64,000 bases of DNA, from positions 2,914,001-2,978,000 of the forward strand of contig CAWCNI010000004.1 in assembly GCA_963796915.1 (NCBI GenBank), read 5' to 3'. The translations under genes were made by a program, and so were the position numbers. The stretch is from JAENWD01 sp963796915 (GTDB taxonomy: Bacteria; Acidobacteriota; Vicinamibacteria; Vicinamibacterales; JAENWD01). The number at the start of each line of letters is the position of its first letter. Position 1 is the stretch's first letter. Below are positions 41,622-52,890 of this stretch, piece after piece. The notes under the pieces are model-generated. The model was given only the letters and a program-made list of their open reading frames with translations. It was not told the origin of the DNA and did not search any database.

Positions 41622-44447
41622 ATGCCCGACTGGAAAGACACGCTGAATCTGCCCCGGACCGGGTTCCCGATGAAGGCCAACCTTCAGACGGCCGAACCGG
41701 AAATGATGGCGCGATGGCGCGAGATGGGCCTCTACCGGCTCATTCGCGCGCGTCGTGCCGGCGCACCGCGTTACGTGCTGCACGACGGCCCGCCCTACGC
41801 CAACGGCCAGATTCATCTCGGCACCGCCCTGAACAAGATCCTCAAGGATCTGGTCGTCAAGGCGCGCTCGATGGCGGGCTACGACGCGCCGTACGTGCCG
41901 GGCTACGACTGCCACGGGCTGCCGATCGAGCTGAAGGTGGACCGCGAGCTGGGATCGAAGAAGCGCGACATGTCTGTCGCCGACTTCCGGCGCGCGTGTC
42001 GCGGGTACGCCGAGCGCTTCATCGGGGTCATGACCGACGAGTTCCAGCGCCTCGGGATCTTCGGCGAATGGGACCACCCGTACCTGACGATGGACTTTCG
42101 TTACCAGGCGGCGATCGCTCGCGCGCTCGGGAAGTGCGTCGCGCGTGGCCTGGTCTACAAGGGCAAGAAGCCGGTGCACTGGTGTCTCCACTGCCGGACC
42201 GCGCTGGCGGAGGCGGAAGTCGAACACGAAGAGCACATCTCGCCCTCGATCTACGTGACCTTCCCGATCGCCGAGGCGAGCCGATCGGAGCTCGCCAGCC
42301 GCGTACCTGCGCTGGCGGGCCGCAATGTCGAGGTGCTGATCTGGACGACGACCCCGTGGACCATCCCGTCCAACATGGCGGTGGCCTTCCACCCGGAGTA
42401 CGTCTACGGCGCGTACGAGGTGGATGGCGCGGTGGTCCTGATCGCGGAGTCGATGTCCGCCCGGGTTGCGGCCGCCACCAAGCGCACGCTCGGCGAGCCG
42501 TTGGCGCTCGTGCCCGGAGAGCGCCTTGAAGGCCTGAAGTTCCGGCATCCGCTCTACGAGCGCGATTCTCTTGCGGTGCTCGCCGGCTACGTGACGCTCG
42601 AGCAGGGCACCGGCATCGTCCACACTGCGCCGGGTCATGGCGCCGACGACTTTGCCACCGGCGTGAAATATGGGCTCGAGATCTACGCCCCGGTCGGGCC
42701 CGACGGCCGGTTCCTCGACACGGTCGGCCTGTTCGCCGGCGAGCAGGTTTTCGAAGCGAACCCGCAGGTGATCGAGGCGCTGACGGAGCGCGGGCGGCTC
42801 TGGCACTACGAGCCGTACGAGCACACGTATCCGCACTGCTGGCGCTGCCACAACCCGGTCATCTTCCTGGCGACCGCGCAGTGGTTCGTGCGCATGGACG
42901 GCGAGCCGACGGTCACGCCGGATGGCTCGTCGCCGCGGACCCTGCGCGACGCGGCGCTGCGGGCGATCGACGAGCAGGTGACGTGGGTTCCCACCTGGGG
43001 ACACGACCGCATCTACAACATGGTCGCGCACCGCCCCGACTGGTGCATTTCGCGGCAGCGGGCGTGGGGCGTGCCGATCCCGGCGCTGGACTGCGCGGCG
43101 TGCGGCGAGGCGGTGCTGACTGCGGCCATCGTCGAGCAGGCGGCGAGCGTGTTCGACCAATACGGCGCCGACGCCTGGTACGAGCGGCCCCTCGAGGAGT
43201 TCGTCCCGAAGGGGCTGACCTGCGCCGGCTGTGGCGGCACCAGCTTCGAGCGCGAGACCAACATCCTCGACGTCTGGTTCGACTCGGGGTCGAGCCACGA
43301 AGCGGTGCTGCCCTTCTGGCCCGACTTGCGCTGGCCGGCGGATTTTTATCTCGAAGGAGGCGACCAGCACCGCGGCTGGTTCCAGAGCTCCCTGCTCGTC
43401 GCCCTCGGCACGCGCGGCGCGCCGCCGTTCCGCGCCTGCCTGACGCACGGCTTCGTCGTGGACGAAGAAGGGCGGAAGATGTCCAAGTCGATCGGCAACA
43501 CGATCGAGCCGCAGGAGGTCATCGCGAAGAGCGGCGCGGAGATCCTCCGTTTGTGGATCGCGATGGTGGACTATCGCGAGGACATCCGCGTCGGCAACGA
43601 GATCCTCGCGCGCGTGGTCGAGGCATACAGGAAGCTGCGCAACACGTGCCGTATCCTCGCGGCGAACCTCTTCGACTTCGACCCGGCGCTCGATCAAGTG
43701 GCGGTCGACGCCCTCGAGCCAGTGGACCGCTACATCCTGTCGCGCTATTCCACCGTCGCGCGTGACGCCCTGGCAAGCTACGACGCCTTCGACTTCCAGC
43801 GCGTCGTCCACGGGCTGGGCGCGTTCGCGACAGTCGATCTCAGCGCCTTCTACGTCGATGTCTCGAAGGACCGGCTGTACACGTTTGGCGCGCAGTCGCC
43901 GAGCCGTCGCTCCGCGCAGACCGCGATGTACCTGATGGTGGACGGACTGGCCCGGCTCATCGCGCCGATCCTGCCAGTGACCGCAGATCAGCTGTGGGCC
44001 GCGCTCCCGGGCACGCGCGAGGCATCGGTGCACATGGCCGACTTCCCCGCTACCGCAGTCCTCGAGCCGCTGGCCGATCCGGTCTGCACGGCGGACTGGG
44101 AGCGGCTCCTCGCGCTGCGCGGCGCCATCAACGCCGAGATCGAGCTGCGCCGCAAGGAGAAGCTGTTCGGCACCTCGCTCGGAGCGGCGGTGACGATCGC
44201 CGCCGGTGGCGATGAGCTGGCCCTGCTCCGCCGCTACGAAGCCTCGCTGCCGACTCTTTTCATCGTCTCGAGCGTCCAACTCGAAGAGGCGCCGGCGGGA
44301 TCGCCGTTGACCTTGAATGTCGGCCGCGCCGACGGCGTGAAATGCGAGCGCTGCTGGCGTATCGTGCCCGGCGTCTCCGGCGGATCGGGGCGCGAGGGCT
44401 TGTGCGATCGGTGCGTGGAGGCGCTGGCGGAGCCGGTCGAATCGTGA
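41622..44447 (+). CDS. ileS: Isoleucyl-tRNA synthetase
   Basis: A 941-residue class I aminoacyl-tRNA synthetase. The HIGH-like motif is PPYANGQIHLGTALNKILKD, the KMSKS motif is GRKMSKSIGN, WCISRQRAWGVPIPA is characteristic of IleS, and the C-terminal zinc site is CERCWRI with CDRC. It charges tRNA-Ile. ATG 41622 lies 11 bases after a TACAAT box. It leads the operon ileS-lspA-lgt-rluD, a common order. Confidence 0.96.
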   Translation: MPDWKDTLNLPRTGFPMKANLQTAEPEMMARWREMGLYRLIRARRAGAPRYVLHDGPPYANGQIHLGTALNKILKDLVVKARSMAGYDAPYVPGYDCHGLPIELKVDRELGSKKRDMSVADFRRACRGYAERFIGVMTDEFQRLGIFGEWDHPYLTMDFRYQAAIARALGKCVARGLVYKGKKPVHWCLHCRTALAEAEVEHEEHISPSIYVTFPIAEASRSELASRVPALAGRNVEVLIWTTTPWTIPSNMAVAFHPEYVYGAYEVDGAVVLIAESMSARVAAATKRTLGEPLALVPGERLEGLKFRHPLYERDSLAVLAGYVTLEQGTGIVHTAPGHGADDFATGVKYGLEIYAPVGPDGRFLDTVGLFAGEQVFEANPQVIEALTERGRLWHYEPYEHTYPHCWRCHNPVIFLATAQWFVRMDGEPTVTPDGSSPRTLRDAALRAIDEQVTWVPTWGHDRIYNMVAHRPDWCISRQRAWGVPIPALDCAACGEAVLTAAIVEQAASVFDQYGADAWYERPLEEFVPKGLTCAGCGGTSFERETNILDVWFDSGSSHEAVLPFWPDLRWPADFYLEGGDQHRGWFQSSLLVALGTRGAPPFRACLTHGFVVDEEGRKMSKSIGNTIEPQEVIAKSGAEILRLWIAMVDYREDIRVGNEILARVVEAYRKLRNTCRILAANLFDFDPALDQVAVDALEPVDRYILSRYSTVARDALASYDAFDFQRVVHGLGAFATVDLSAFYVDVSKDRLYTFGAQSPSRRSAQTAMYLMVDGLARLIAPILPVTADQLWAALPGTREASVHMADFPATAVLEPLADPVCTADWERLLALRGAINAEIELRRKEKLFGTSLGAAVTIAAGGDELALLRRYEASLPTLFIVSSVQLEEAPAGSPLTLNVGRADGVKCERCWRIVPGVSGGSGREGLCDRCVEALAEPVES

Positions 44448-44929
44448 CGCGCCGCCTCGAATTGTTCGTGGCCATCGGTGTCGTGCTCGCGGATCAGATC
44501 ACCAAAGCGCTCGTCGTGGCCGACCTGGCGCTGCTCCAGTCGGTGACTGTGATTCCGGGGGTTCTGAATCTGACTCACGTCCGCAACTCCGGCGTGGCGT
44601 TCGGCTTCATGAACTCTGTCGATTTCGCGTTCAAGCCCCTGCTGATGGCGGTCTTCGCGCTGGCCGCCCTGGTCGGCGTGGGCCTCTACGCCGCGCAGTT
44701 GCCGCTGGACCACTGGCGATCACGCGTCGGGCTGGCGCTGATTCTGGGGGGCGCCGCGGGCAACCTGCTCGATCGCGCCCGCCAGGGCTTCGTCGTGGAC
44801 TTCGTGGATGCGTACTGGCGCGGCTGGCACTTCTGGGCCTTCAACGTCGCCGACGCCGCGATTACCGTCGGCGTGACAGTGCTGATTCTCGATCTGCTGG
44901 TGCCGCCACGGCCGGCGCCCGCCGCCTGA
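44444..44929 (+). CDS. lspA: Lipoprotein signal peptidase II
   Basis: A 161-residue membrane protease with four helices. The two catalytic aspartates are in AGNLLDR and FNVADAAITVG; VRNSGVAFGF is also typical. It removes signal peptides from lipid-modified prolipoproteins. GTG at 44444 overlaps the ileS stop codon (GTGA). The next gene, lgt, performs the preceding step. Confidence 0.95.
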   Translation: MTRRLELFVAIGVVLADQITKALVVADLALLQSVTVIPGVLNLTHVRNSGVAFGFMNSVDFAFKPLLMAVFALAALVGVGLYAAQLPLDHWRSRVGLALILGGAAGNLLDRARQGFVVDFVDAYWRGWHFWAFNVADAAITVGVTVLILDLLVPPRPAPAA

Positions 44930-44942
44930 CAGGGAGACAGAC

Positions 44943-45758
44943 GTGTACCCGGAACTGTTCAAGCTCGGTCCCATCACCGTCTACACCTACGGCGTGCTGC
45001 TGGCCGCGGCCTACCTGCTCGGCCTGCGCCTCGCCATGAGCCGCGCGAAAACCCGCGGGCTCGACCCGAACCGGGCACTCGACCTCGGCATCGCGATCAT
45101 CGTGTCGGCGCTCGTCGGCGCGAAGCTGCTGCTCGTCATCGTCGACTTCGACCGCTTTCGCGCGAACCCGGGAGAGGTCTTCTCGATCGTCCGCGCCGGC
45201 GGCGTGTTCTACGGCGGGCTGATCGCGGCCGTGGCGGTGGCCTTCTGGTACATGCGCCGACACCGGATGCCGCTGTGGACGACGTGCGACGTGTTCGCGC
45301 CAGGCATCGCGCTCGGTCACTCGGTGGGCCGCCTCGGTTGCCTGATGGCTGGCTGCTGCTACGGCCGGCCAACCTCTGTCCCGTGGGCGATCACGTTCAC
45401 CAATCCTGAAGCCGCGGCCAACGTCGGCACCCCGCTCGGTGTGCCGCTCCATCCAACGCAGCTCTATGAGAGCGGCGCGGAGCTGCTGATCCTCGTGTTG
45501 CTGCTCGTGACCGAGAAGAGGGGCAAGCGGTTCGAGGGACGGACGTTCTGGAGCTACATGATCCTCTACGGGATCTCCCGCTTCGTCATCGAGTTCTTCA
45601 GGGGCGACGACCGCGGCGTGGTGTTCGGGACGATCTCGACGTCGCAGTTCATCTCGCTGCTGCTGGTGCCCGCGGCGATCGCGATGCTGATCTACCTGTC
45701 GCGCCAGACCTCGGCGCCGCTTCCTGTCGGCGCGCGCGCCGTCCGCCGCGCATCCTGA
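44943..45758 (+). CDS. lgt: Prolipoprotein diacylglyceryl transferase
   Basis: A 271-residue integral membrane enzyme. The lgt signature is HSVGRLGCLMAGCCYGRPT. YGGLIAA and the C-terminal RFVIEFFRGDDRG are also in place. It transfers the diacylglyceryl group to the lipobox cysteine. Fourteen bases separate it from lspA, and nine from rluD. Confidence 0.95.
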   Translation: MYPELFKLGPITVYTYGVLLAAAYLLGLRLAMSRAKTRGLDPNRALDLGIAIIVSALVGAKLLLVIVDFDRFRANPGEVFSIVRAGGVFYGGLIAAVAVAFWYMRRHRMPLWTTCDVFAPGIALGHSVGRLGCLMAGCCYGRPTSVPWAITFTNPEAAANVGTPLGVPLHPTQLYESGAELLILVLLLVTEKRGKRFEGRTFWSYMILYGISRFVIEFFRGDDRGVVFGTISTSQFISLLLVPAAIAMLIYLSRQTSAPLPVGARAVRRAS

Positions 45759-45767
45759 TCGGCCTCA

Positions 45768-46715
45768 ATGGCACATCTGCTGGAGGTCGGGCCGGAGCAG
45801 GCCGGTGAGCGACTGGATCGCTTCCTGGCGGCGGAGCTGCCGGGCCAGTCGCGCTCGCAGGTGCAGCGCCTGATCGAACAGGGGCAGGTCGTCGTCGAAG
45901 GACGCACCGCGCGGGCGAACCTGGCCATCAAGACCGGCGACCGCATCACCGTCACCATTCCGGATCCGTTGCCGGCCTCGCCGGCTGCCGAGGAGATTCC
46001 GCTCCCGATCATCTACCAGGACCCGGACCTGATCGTGGTGAACAAGCCCGCGGGGATGGTGGTCCATCCCGGCGCGGGCCACGCGTCAGGCACGCTGGTG
46101 AACGCGCTGCTGCATCACGTGACCGATCTGAGCGGCATCGGCGGCGAGCTGCGGCCGGGCATCGTGCACCGCCTCGACAAGGGCACGTCGGGCCTGATGG
46201 TGGTGGCGAAGAACGACGCGGCTCACGATTCGTTGTCGCGTCAGTTTCACGACCGCGAGGTCGAGAAGGAATACCTCGCGCTCGTCTGGGGCGTCGTTCA
46301 GCCCGGGCGTCGCATCGATCTGCCGATCGGCCGCGACCCGAACGACAGGCAGAAGATGTCGGCGCGCTCGCGCCGGTCGCGGGCTGCTGTCACGCGGATC
46401 CTGCGGGCGCACTACCTCCGCGGCGTCACCTACTGCCAGGTCGGCATCGCCACCGGCCGCACGCATCAGATCCGCGTGCACCTGAGCGCCATCGGGCACC
46501 CGATCGTCGGCGACTCGACATACGGCGGCCAACGGGCCCGCGTGCCCGCAGACCTGCGCCCGGTATTGACGCTCGAGCGCCCCTTTCTCCACGCCTGCCG
46601 ACTCGTCTTCACGCATCCCACAGACCAGCGGCGCATGGAGTTCACCGCACCGCTCGCCCCGGACCTGCAACGCGTCCTGGACGAGATCGAAGTCCTGCAG
46701 CCGGACGATCAATAG
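45768..46715 (+). CDS. rluD: RluD-type 23S rRNA pseudouridine synthase
   Basis: A 315-residue protein with an N-terminal S4 domain (ERLDRFLAAELPGQSRSQVQ) and the pseudouridine synthase domain. The catalytic aspartate is D137 in HRLDKGTSGLMVVAKN. YLALVWG and GRTHQIRVHL are also typical. RluD modifies helix 69 of 23S rRNA; the exact sites here are not known. Confidence 0.93.
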   Translation: MAHLLEVGPEQAGERLDRFLAAELPGQSRSQVQRLIEQGQVVVEGRTARANLAIKTGDRITVTIPDPLPASPAAEEIPLPIIYQDPDLIVVNKPAGMVVHPGAGHASGTLVNALLHHVTDLSGIGGELRPGIVHRLDKGTSGLMVVAKNDAAHDSLSRQFHDREVEKEYLALVWGVVQPGRRIDLPIGRDPNDRQKMSARSRRSRAAVTRILRAHYLRGVTYCQVGIATGRTHQIRVHLSAIGHPIVGDSTYGGQRARVPADLRPVLTLERPFLHACRLVFTHPTDQRRMEFTAPLAPDLQRVLDEIEVLQPDDQ

Positions 46716-46778
46716 CAGCAGGCGGCGGGCGGCGGGCTTCAGGTTTCGGCCTCTGGGCTCCCAGGCTCTGGCTCAGTC

Positions 46779-46813
46779 GTAGCCCGTAGCCCGCAGTCCG
46801 TAGCCCGTAGCCC
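46779..46813 (+). repeat. Heptamer tandem repeat (GTAGCCC)5
   Basis: GTAGCCC, GTAGCCC, GCAGTCC, GTAGCCC, GTAGCCC. A TACAGT box follows at 46821-46826 and the Nudix ATG is six bases beyond, so the array lies in the promoter. Confidence 0.85.
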
Positions 46814-46832
46814 GTCCTGCTACAGTGTCCCC

Positions 46833-47378
46833 ATGAGCGAGCCTGCCCCCGTCCTCTCGAGCCGCGTCGTCTACGAAGGTCGAATCTTCGACGTCACTGT
46901 CGATCGCGTTCGCCTGCCGCAGGGACGCGAGGCGACGCTCGAGATCGTCCGCCACGACGGCTCGATCGTCCTGCTGCCGTTTGACGCCGACGGCAAGCTG
47001 CTGCTCGTTCGCCAGTACCGTCACGCCGCGGGCCGATTCCTCTGGGAGCTTCCGGCAGGGAGCCTCGAGACCGGCGAGGATCCGGACAGTGCCGCACGCC
47101 GCGAGTGTCAGGAGGAGCTCGGCCTGATCCCGGGAACGCTCGTCCGCCTCGCGACGCTCTGGCCGACCCCAGGCTTCTGCACCGAGGTGATGACGTTTTA
47201 TCGCGCGAGTGACCTGCGCACGCCCGGCCCGAATGACGCGGCCGCGCACCAGGACGACGACGAGTCGATCGAGGTCGGCCGCTTCACGGTCGCGGAGACG
47301 ACGGCGATGATCGCCGCTGGAGAGATCGCGGACCTCAAGACAGTCGGCGGGCTCTGGCTGGCGGCTCGCGCCAGCTGA
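46833..47378 (+). CDS. Nudix hydrolase (ADP-ribose pyrophosphatase-like)
   Basis: A 181-residue Nudix protein. The Nudix box GSLETGEDPDSAARRECQEE followed by LGL is complete. The N-terminal VYEGRIFDVTVDRVRLP and the general layout resemble ADP-ribose pyrophosphatases. It hydrolyses a nucleoside diphosphate derivative; the substrate is unproved. No Shine-Dalgarno; a TACAGT box is six bases upstream. Confidence 0.9.
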   Translation: MSEPAPVLSSRVVYEGRIFDVTVDRVRLPQGREATLEIVRHDGSIVLLPFDADGKLLLVRQYRHAAGRFLWELPAGSLETGEDPDSAARRECQEELGLIPGTLVRLATLWPTPGFCTEVMTFYRASDLRTPGPNDAAAHQDDDESIEVGRFTVAETTAMIAAGEIADLKTVGGLWLAARAS

Positions 47379-47547
47379 CCGCGGCCCTCGTCGCGGACGA
47401 TGGTCTTGACCGTGGACGTACAGGGCACAATCGGGATCCCGGGGGCCGAGCCCTCCGGAGGAGCCTGACGTCTCGCGCGGAATCGCCCACATTCTGGAGG
47501 CTTCACGGTTCAGCTGGACCGGAACGGCTTTTGAAGGTTCAGCTGAT

Positions 47548-48552
47548 GTGGCAGCATTCCCTTCTCCCTTCCAACCTCTCGTGGTCACCGTATTGACGTA
47601 TGCACTGGCCCTCGCGCCTTCGGCGCCTACTGCGAGTCGCGCCACGGCAAAGCCCGGTGCCGGGCTGACGCCGGCGCAGCATCGTGCGTTGGCGTTGCAG
47701 GTCGCGCTCGATCGGCTCGGGTTTTCACCCGGCGAAATCGACGCGCGCCCCGGCGGCTTCACGACGGGCGCCCTGTCAGCGTTCAAGGAGGCTCGCGGCC
47801 TGTCAGGCGGCGCCGCGACGGACACGGAGACTGTGAAAGCCCTGGGTTCGGCCTACGAGCATCCGCTGGTCGAATACGTCGTGACTGACGCCGACATGGC
47901 CGGCCCGTTCGAGCCGGCGATCCCGGAGGACATGACGGAGAAGGCAAAGCTGCCAGCGCTCGGATACGCCTCGCCGCTCGAATTGCTGGCGGAGCGATTT
48001 CACGTCAGCCCGGCCCTGTTGACGCGACTGAACCCGGGCGTCCGGATCGCCGCCGGGACCTCGCTTCATGTCCCGGCCGTTGAGCCGATGCAGCTGCCGG
48101 CGCATCAGGGCGAGCGAACTGCCAAAGACAGTAACGCGCCGCGCGGCACCTCGGTCGAGCTCACGAAGGCGACAGGGGCGCTGGAGGTGCGGGGAGCCGA
48201 TGGCGCGGTGTTGATGTACGCGCCGGTGACTGTCGGCAGCGAGCAGGACCCGCTGCCAGTCGGGGACTGGAAAATCGTCGGGGTGTTCGAGCTGCCAATC
48301 TTCAACTACAACCCGGAGCTGTTCTGGGATGCTGACGCCACCAAGGCAAAAGCGCGGATTGCCGCGGGGCCGAACAATCCCGTCGGCCTGGTCTGGATCC
48401 AGGTGAACAAGGAGCACTTCGGGTTCCACGGCACGCCGGAGCCCTCGCGAGTCGGCAGGACTGAATCGCATGGCTGCGTCCGGCTGACGAACTGGGATGC
48501 GCTGCGCCTCGCGCAGTTGGTCGATGCCGGCACCGAGGTCCACCTGCGATGA
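47548..48552 (+). CDS. L,D-transpeptidase (YkuD family) with peptidoglycan-binding domain
   Basis: A 334-residue exported protein. After a hydrophobic lead (LVVTVLTYALALAPSAPT) it has a peptidoglycan-binding-like domain (ALQVALDRLGFSPGEIDARP) and a LysM-like stretch (ELLAERFHVSPALLTRLNPG). The catalytic domain carries HGTPEPSRVGRTESHGCVRL with nucleophile C310. It makes 3-3 cross-links or anchors proteins to peptidoglycan. Start GTG 47548. Overlaps the M23 peptidase by four bases, which points to joint wall remodelling. Confidence 0.9.
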   Translation: MAAFPSPFQPLVVTVLTYALALAPSAPTASRATAKPGAGLTPAQHRALALQVALDRLGFSPGEIDARPGGFTTGALSAFKEARGLSGGAATDTETVKALGSAYEHPLVEYVVTDADMAGPFEPAIPEDMTEKAKLPALGYASPLELLAERFHVSPALLTRLNPGVRIAAGTSLHVPAVEPMQLPAHQGERTAKDSNAPRGTSVELTKATGALEVRGADGAVLMYAPVTVGSEQDPLPVGDWKIVGVFELPIFNYNPELFWDADATKAKARIAAGPNNPVGLVWIQVNKEHFGFHGTPEPSRVGRTESHGCVRLTNWDALRLAQLVDAGTEVHLR

Positions 48553-49322
48553 CGTACGTCCGCCGGCGCTCATCGGTCATTTCAGCGGCAGTGCCGTGGC
48601 TCCTGTCGCTGACGATCTTCACGATCGCGTGGGAGGCATTCCGGCACGAGCAGCCGTCATACGTGCGGCAATCAACCGAGTCGCCATTCGCGTCATCGCC
48701 GCGCGCGGCACCAGCCAGAGACACGGTGGCGGTGGCACCCGCCCCGGCGACGCCGCCAGCCCTCTCTCCGACCACCGTGCCGACGCCGGCGCCTTCAGCG
48801 GCCATCCCCGAGAGCACCATACCCAACGAGGCATCATCGACGGTCGCGTCCGGCGTGCCGCCGCTGGGCCTGCCCGACGCCGACATCGCGGAGCTCCGCC
48901 GACGGCAGCTGCCGATTCCGGTGCAGGGCGTCACGGCGGTGATGCTCGTGCCGACGTTTCATCAGTCACGCTCGCAGGGCGAGCACGAAGCCCTTGACAT
49001 CCTCGCGCCCCGGGGGACGCCGGCCACGGCTGTCGAAGACGGCACCGTCGCCAAGCTCTTCACGAGCCAGCGCGGCGGACTGACTGTGTATCTGTTCGAT
49101 CCGGGCGGCGTGTACTGCTACTACTACGCCCATCTCGATCGCTACGCCGAGGGACTTGCGGAGGGCCAGACAGTCAGCCGTGGACAAGTGGTCGGCTACG
49201 TCGGGACGACGGGCAACGCGCCGCCCAACACCCCGCATCTCCACTTTGCGATCTTCAAGCTCGGCCCCGAGAAACATTGGTGGCAGGGCACGGCGCTCGA
49301 TCCGTACTTGATCTGGCGATAG
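48549..49322 (+). CDS. M23 family metallopeptidase
   Basis: A 257-residue LytM-type peptidoglycan endopeptidase. A membrane anchor (AVPWLLSLTIFTIAWEAF) is followed by a Pro/Ala/Thr-rich linker and the peptidase domain. Zinc ligands: QGEHEALDILAPRG (HxxxD) and TPHLHFAIF (HxH). It overlaps the L,D-transpeptidase by ATGA. The convergent lon gene follows 39 bases later. Confidence 0.9.
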   Translation: MTYVRRRSSVISAAVPWLLSLTIFTIAWEAFRHEQPSYVRQSTESPFASSPRAAPARDTVAVAPAPATPPALSPTTVPTPAPSAAIPESTIPNEASSTVASGVPPLGLPDADIAELRRRQLPIPVQGVTAVMLVPTFHQSRSQGEHEALDILAPRGTPATAVEDGTVAKLFTSQRGGLTVYLFDPGGVYCYYYAHLDRYAEGLAEGQTVSRGQVVGYVGTTGNAPPNTPHLHFAIFKLGPEKHWWQGTALDPYLIWR

Positions 49323-49361
49323 CGGCCTGGCCTCTGCGCGCAGGCAGGACCCGCGACCGTG

Positions 49362-51794
<2,433 letters not shown>

Positions 51795-51989
51795 GGCGAT
51801 CCTCCGGTATGGAACAGTGGTCGAGAAAAGAAAAAGGGCCAGGACGGCGTCGCCCGAAATCTGGCGACGACGGTGCCTGACCCTCGATCGCCCAAGCCCA
51901 AACGACTCACTTCGAGTGCGCCGCAGGACCAGGGCCGGCGCGCGCAGGCTCCCCGCCCGGCGGAGCCTGCGGCCGGAAGCGGGCCCAGT

Positions 51990-52442
51990 CTAGCTGGACA
52001 TGTCCATGAAAAGCGAGGCCCCGCCCCTGCGCTGCTGCCAGATACGCTCGCGCTCGGCTGCGACTTCGCGCGCTTCCTCGCAGTCCTTGCAGCGGACCGC
52101 AAAGGGCAGCGCACGCAGACGAGCTTCGCTGATTTCCTCACCGCACTCGAAGCAGTTGCCGTACATCCCCTCTTCGAGGCGCGCGAGCGCTTCGTTGATC
52201 TTGTTGAGGGTCTCGGCCTTCATCTGGATCAGGGCAAACTCGATGTCTTCCTGGATGTCCGCCTCCGAGCTTTCGCCCGCGTCGAACACCTCGTTGGACT
52301 TGCTCTGATTCCCTTCGGCGCGGACGTCCCGAATCTTGCCCTGCACCTGGTTCAAAATCTCCTGCCGCCGACCCTCGAGGATTTTCTTGAGGTCGTCGTA
52401 CCGACGATTCCGGGTTGTGGTCGCTGCTACCTTCTTCTTCAT
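51990..52442 (-). CDS. DksA/TraR C4 zinc-finger protein
   Basis: A 150-residue protein: coiled-coil helices (about 15-95) followed by the C4 zinc finger C97, C100, C118, C121 (NCFECGEEI, RCKDCEE). DksA-type proteins act on RNA polymerase with ppGpp; the coiled-coil tip acidic pair is not clear here (ADIQEDIE), so function as true DksA is unproved. The start at 52442 has AGGAAGGGG upstream. It is followed by lon. A ppGpp synthase is encoded at 55131-57290. Confidence 0.9.
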   Translation of the reverse strand: MKKKVAATTTRNRRYDDLKKILEGRRQEILNQVQGKIRDVRAEGNQSKSNEVFDAGESSEADIQEDIEFALIQMKAETLNKINEALARLEEGMYGNCFECGEEISEARLRALPFAVRCKDCEEAREVAAERERIWQQRRGGASLFMDMSS

Positions 52443-52890
52443 GATGACGCCCCTTCCTACGACGTATGTATGATGCCGAGAGCGCTGCAAAGGTGCTGCC
52501 GTACTGGAAGCGCCTCAACCGCGCCTGCGACCGGCTGCTGAAGCCGGTATTGTCCGGGGCGCCGCCCCACAGGCCGGCCGGCAGATGCCTGAAGCCACTC
52601 CTGGGGATGGACGGTCCTCGAACTGCTCTAACCTATTAATAAAAGACAGGTTGCGAGCAAACCGAACCGGTCGACTACATCGGGCCCGCGTCGGTTACTT
52701 CGTTAGACGCCGGGCTCCGATATCCGGTTCGGCCTCGGATCGATCTTGCCTGGTGTCAACTGCAGAGGACAGTTACAGGGAGGCGGAACGCCCGAAGGCC
52801 CCGTGGCAGGACTGCCATCAGAACCGGAGGCGGGGAGTATAGCACGAACTGCCTACTGCTGAGGCGGATGGCGTGTAATTCCTGCACTTC
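52443..52890. other. Intergenic region with strong hairpins, possible structured RNA
   Basis: About 450 bases without a supported protein gene. Three stems lie in a row: AACCT/AGGTT around 52630-52652, a long imperfect hairpin at 52662-52732 (outer arms CCGAACCGG and CCGGTTCGG, inner GCGTC/GACGC with loop GGTTACTTCGTTA) and AACTG/CAGTT at 52758-52776 inside CCTG/CAGG. This order suggests an RNA gene or a long leader on one strand. I cannot match it to tmRNA, RNase P, SRP or 6S RNA by eye. Confidence 0.4.

Noticed and set aside
41550..44279. A minus-strand open frame of over 900 codons opposite ileS
   Set aside because: Its content mirrors ileS and the composition is abnormal. Only the last part, from 41549 down, looks like a real exported protein.
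47398..47547. Cyclic-di-nucleotide riboswitch upstream of the L,D-transpeptidase
   Set aside because: CAGGGCACAA and GAGGAGCC recall parts of known aptamers, but the conserved loops are not in order. A direct repeat GGTTCAGCTG is present and unexplained.
52590..52800. tmRNA or 4.5S RNA gene
   Set aside because: GGGGATG at the left looks like a tmRNA start, but no tRNA-like 3' end, no tag frame and no SRP signature could be found on either strand.
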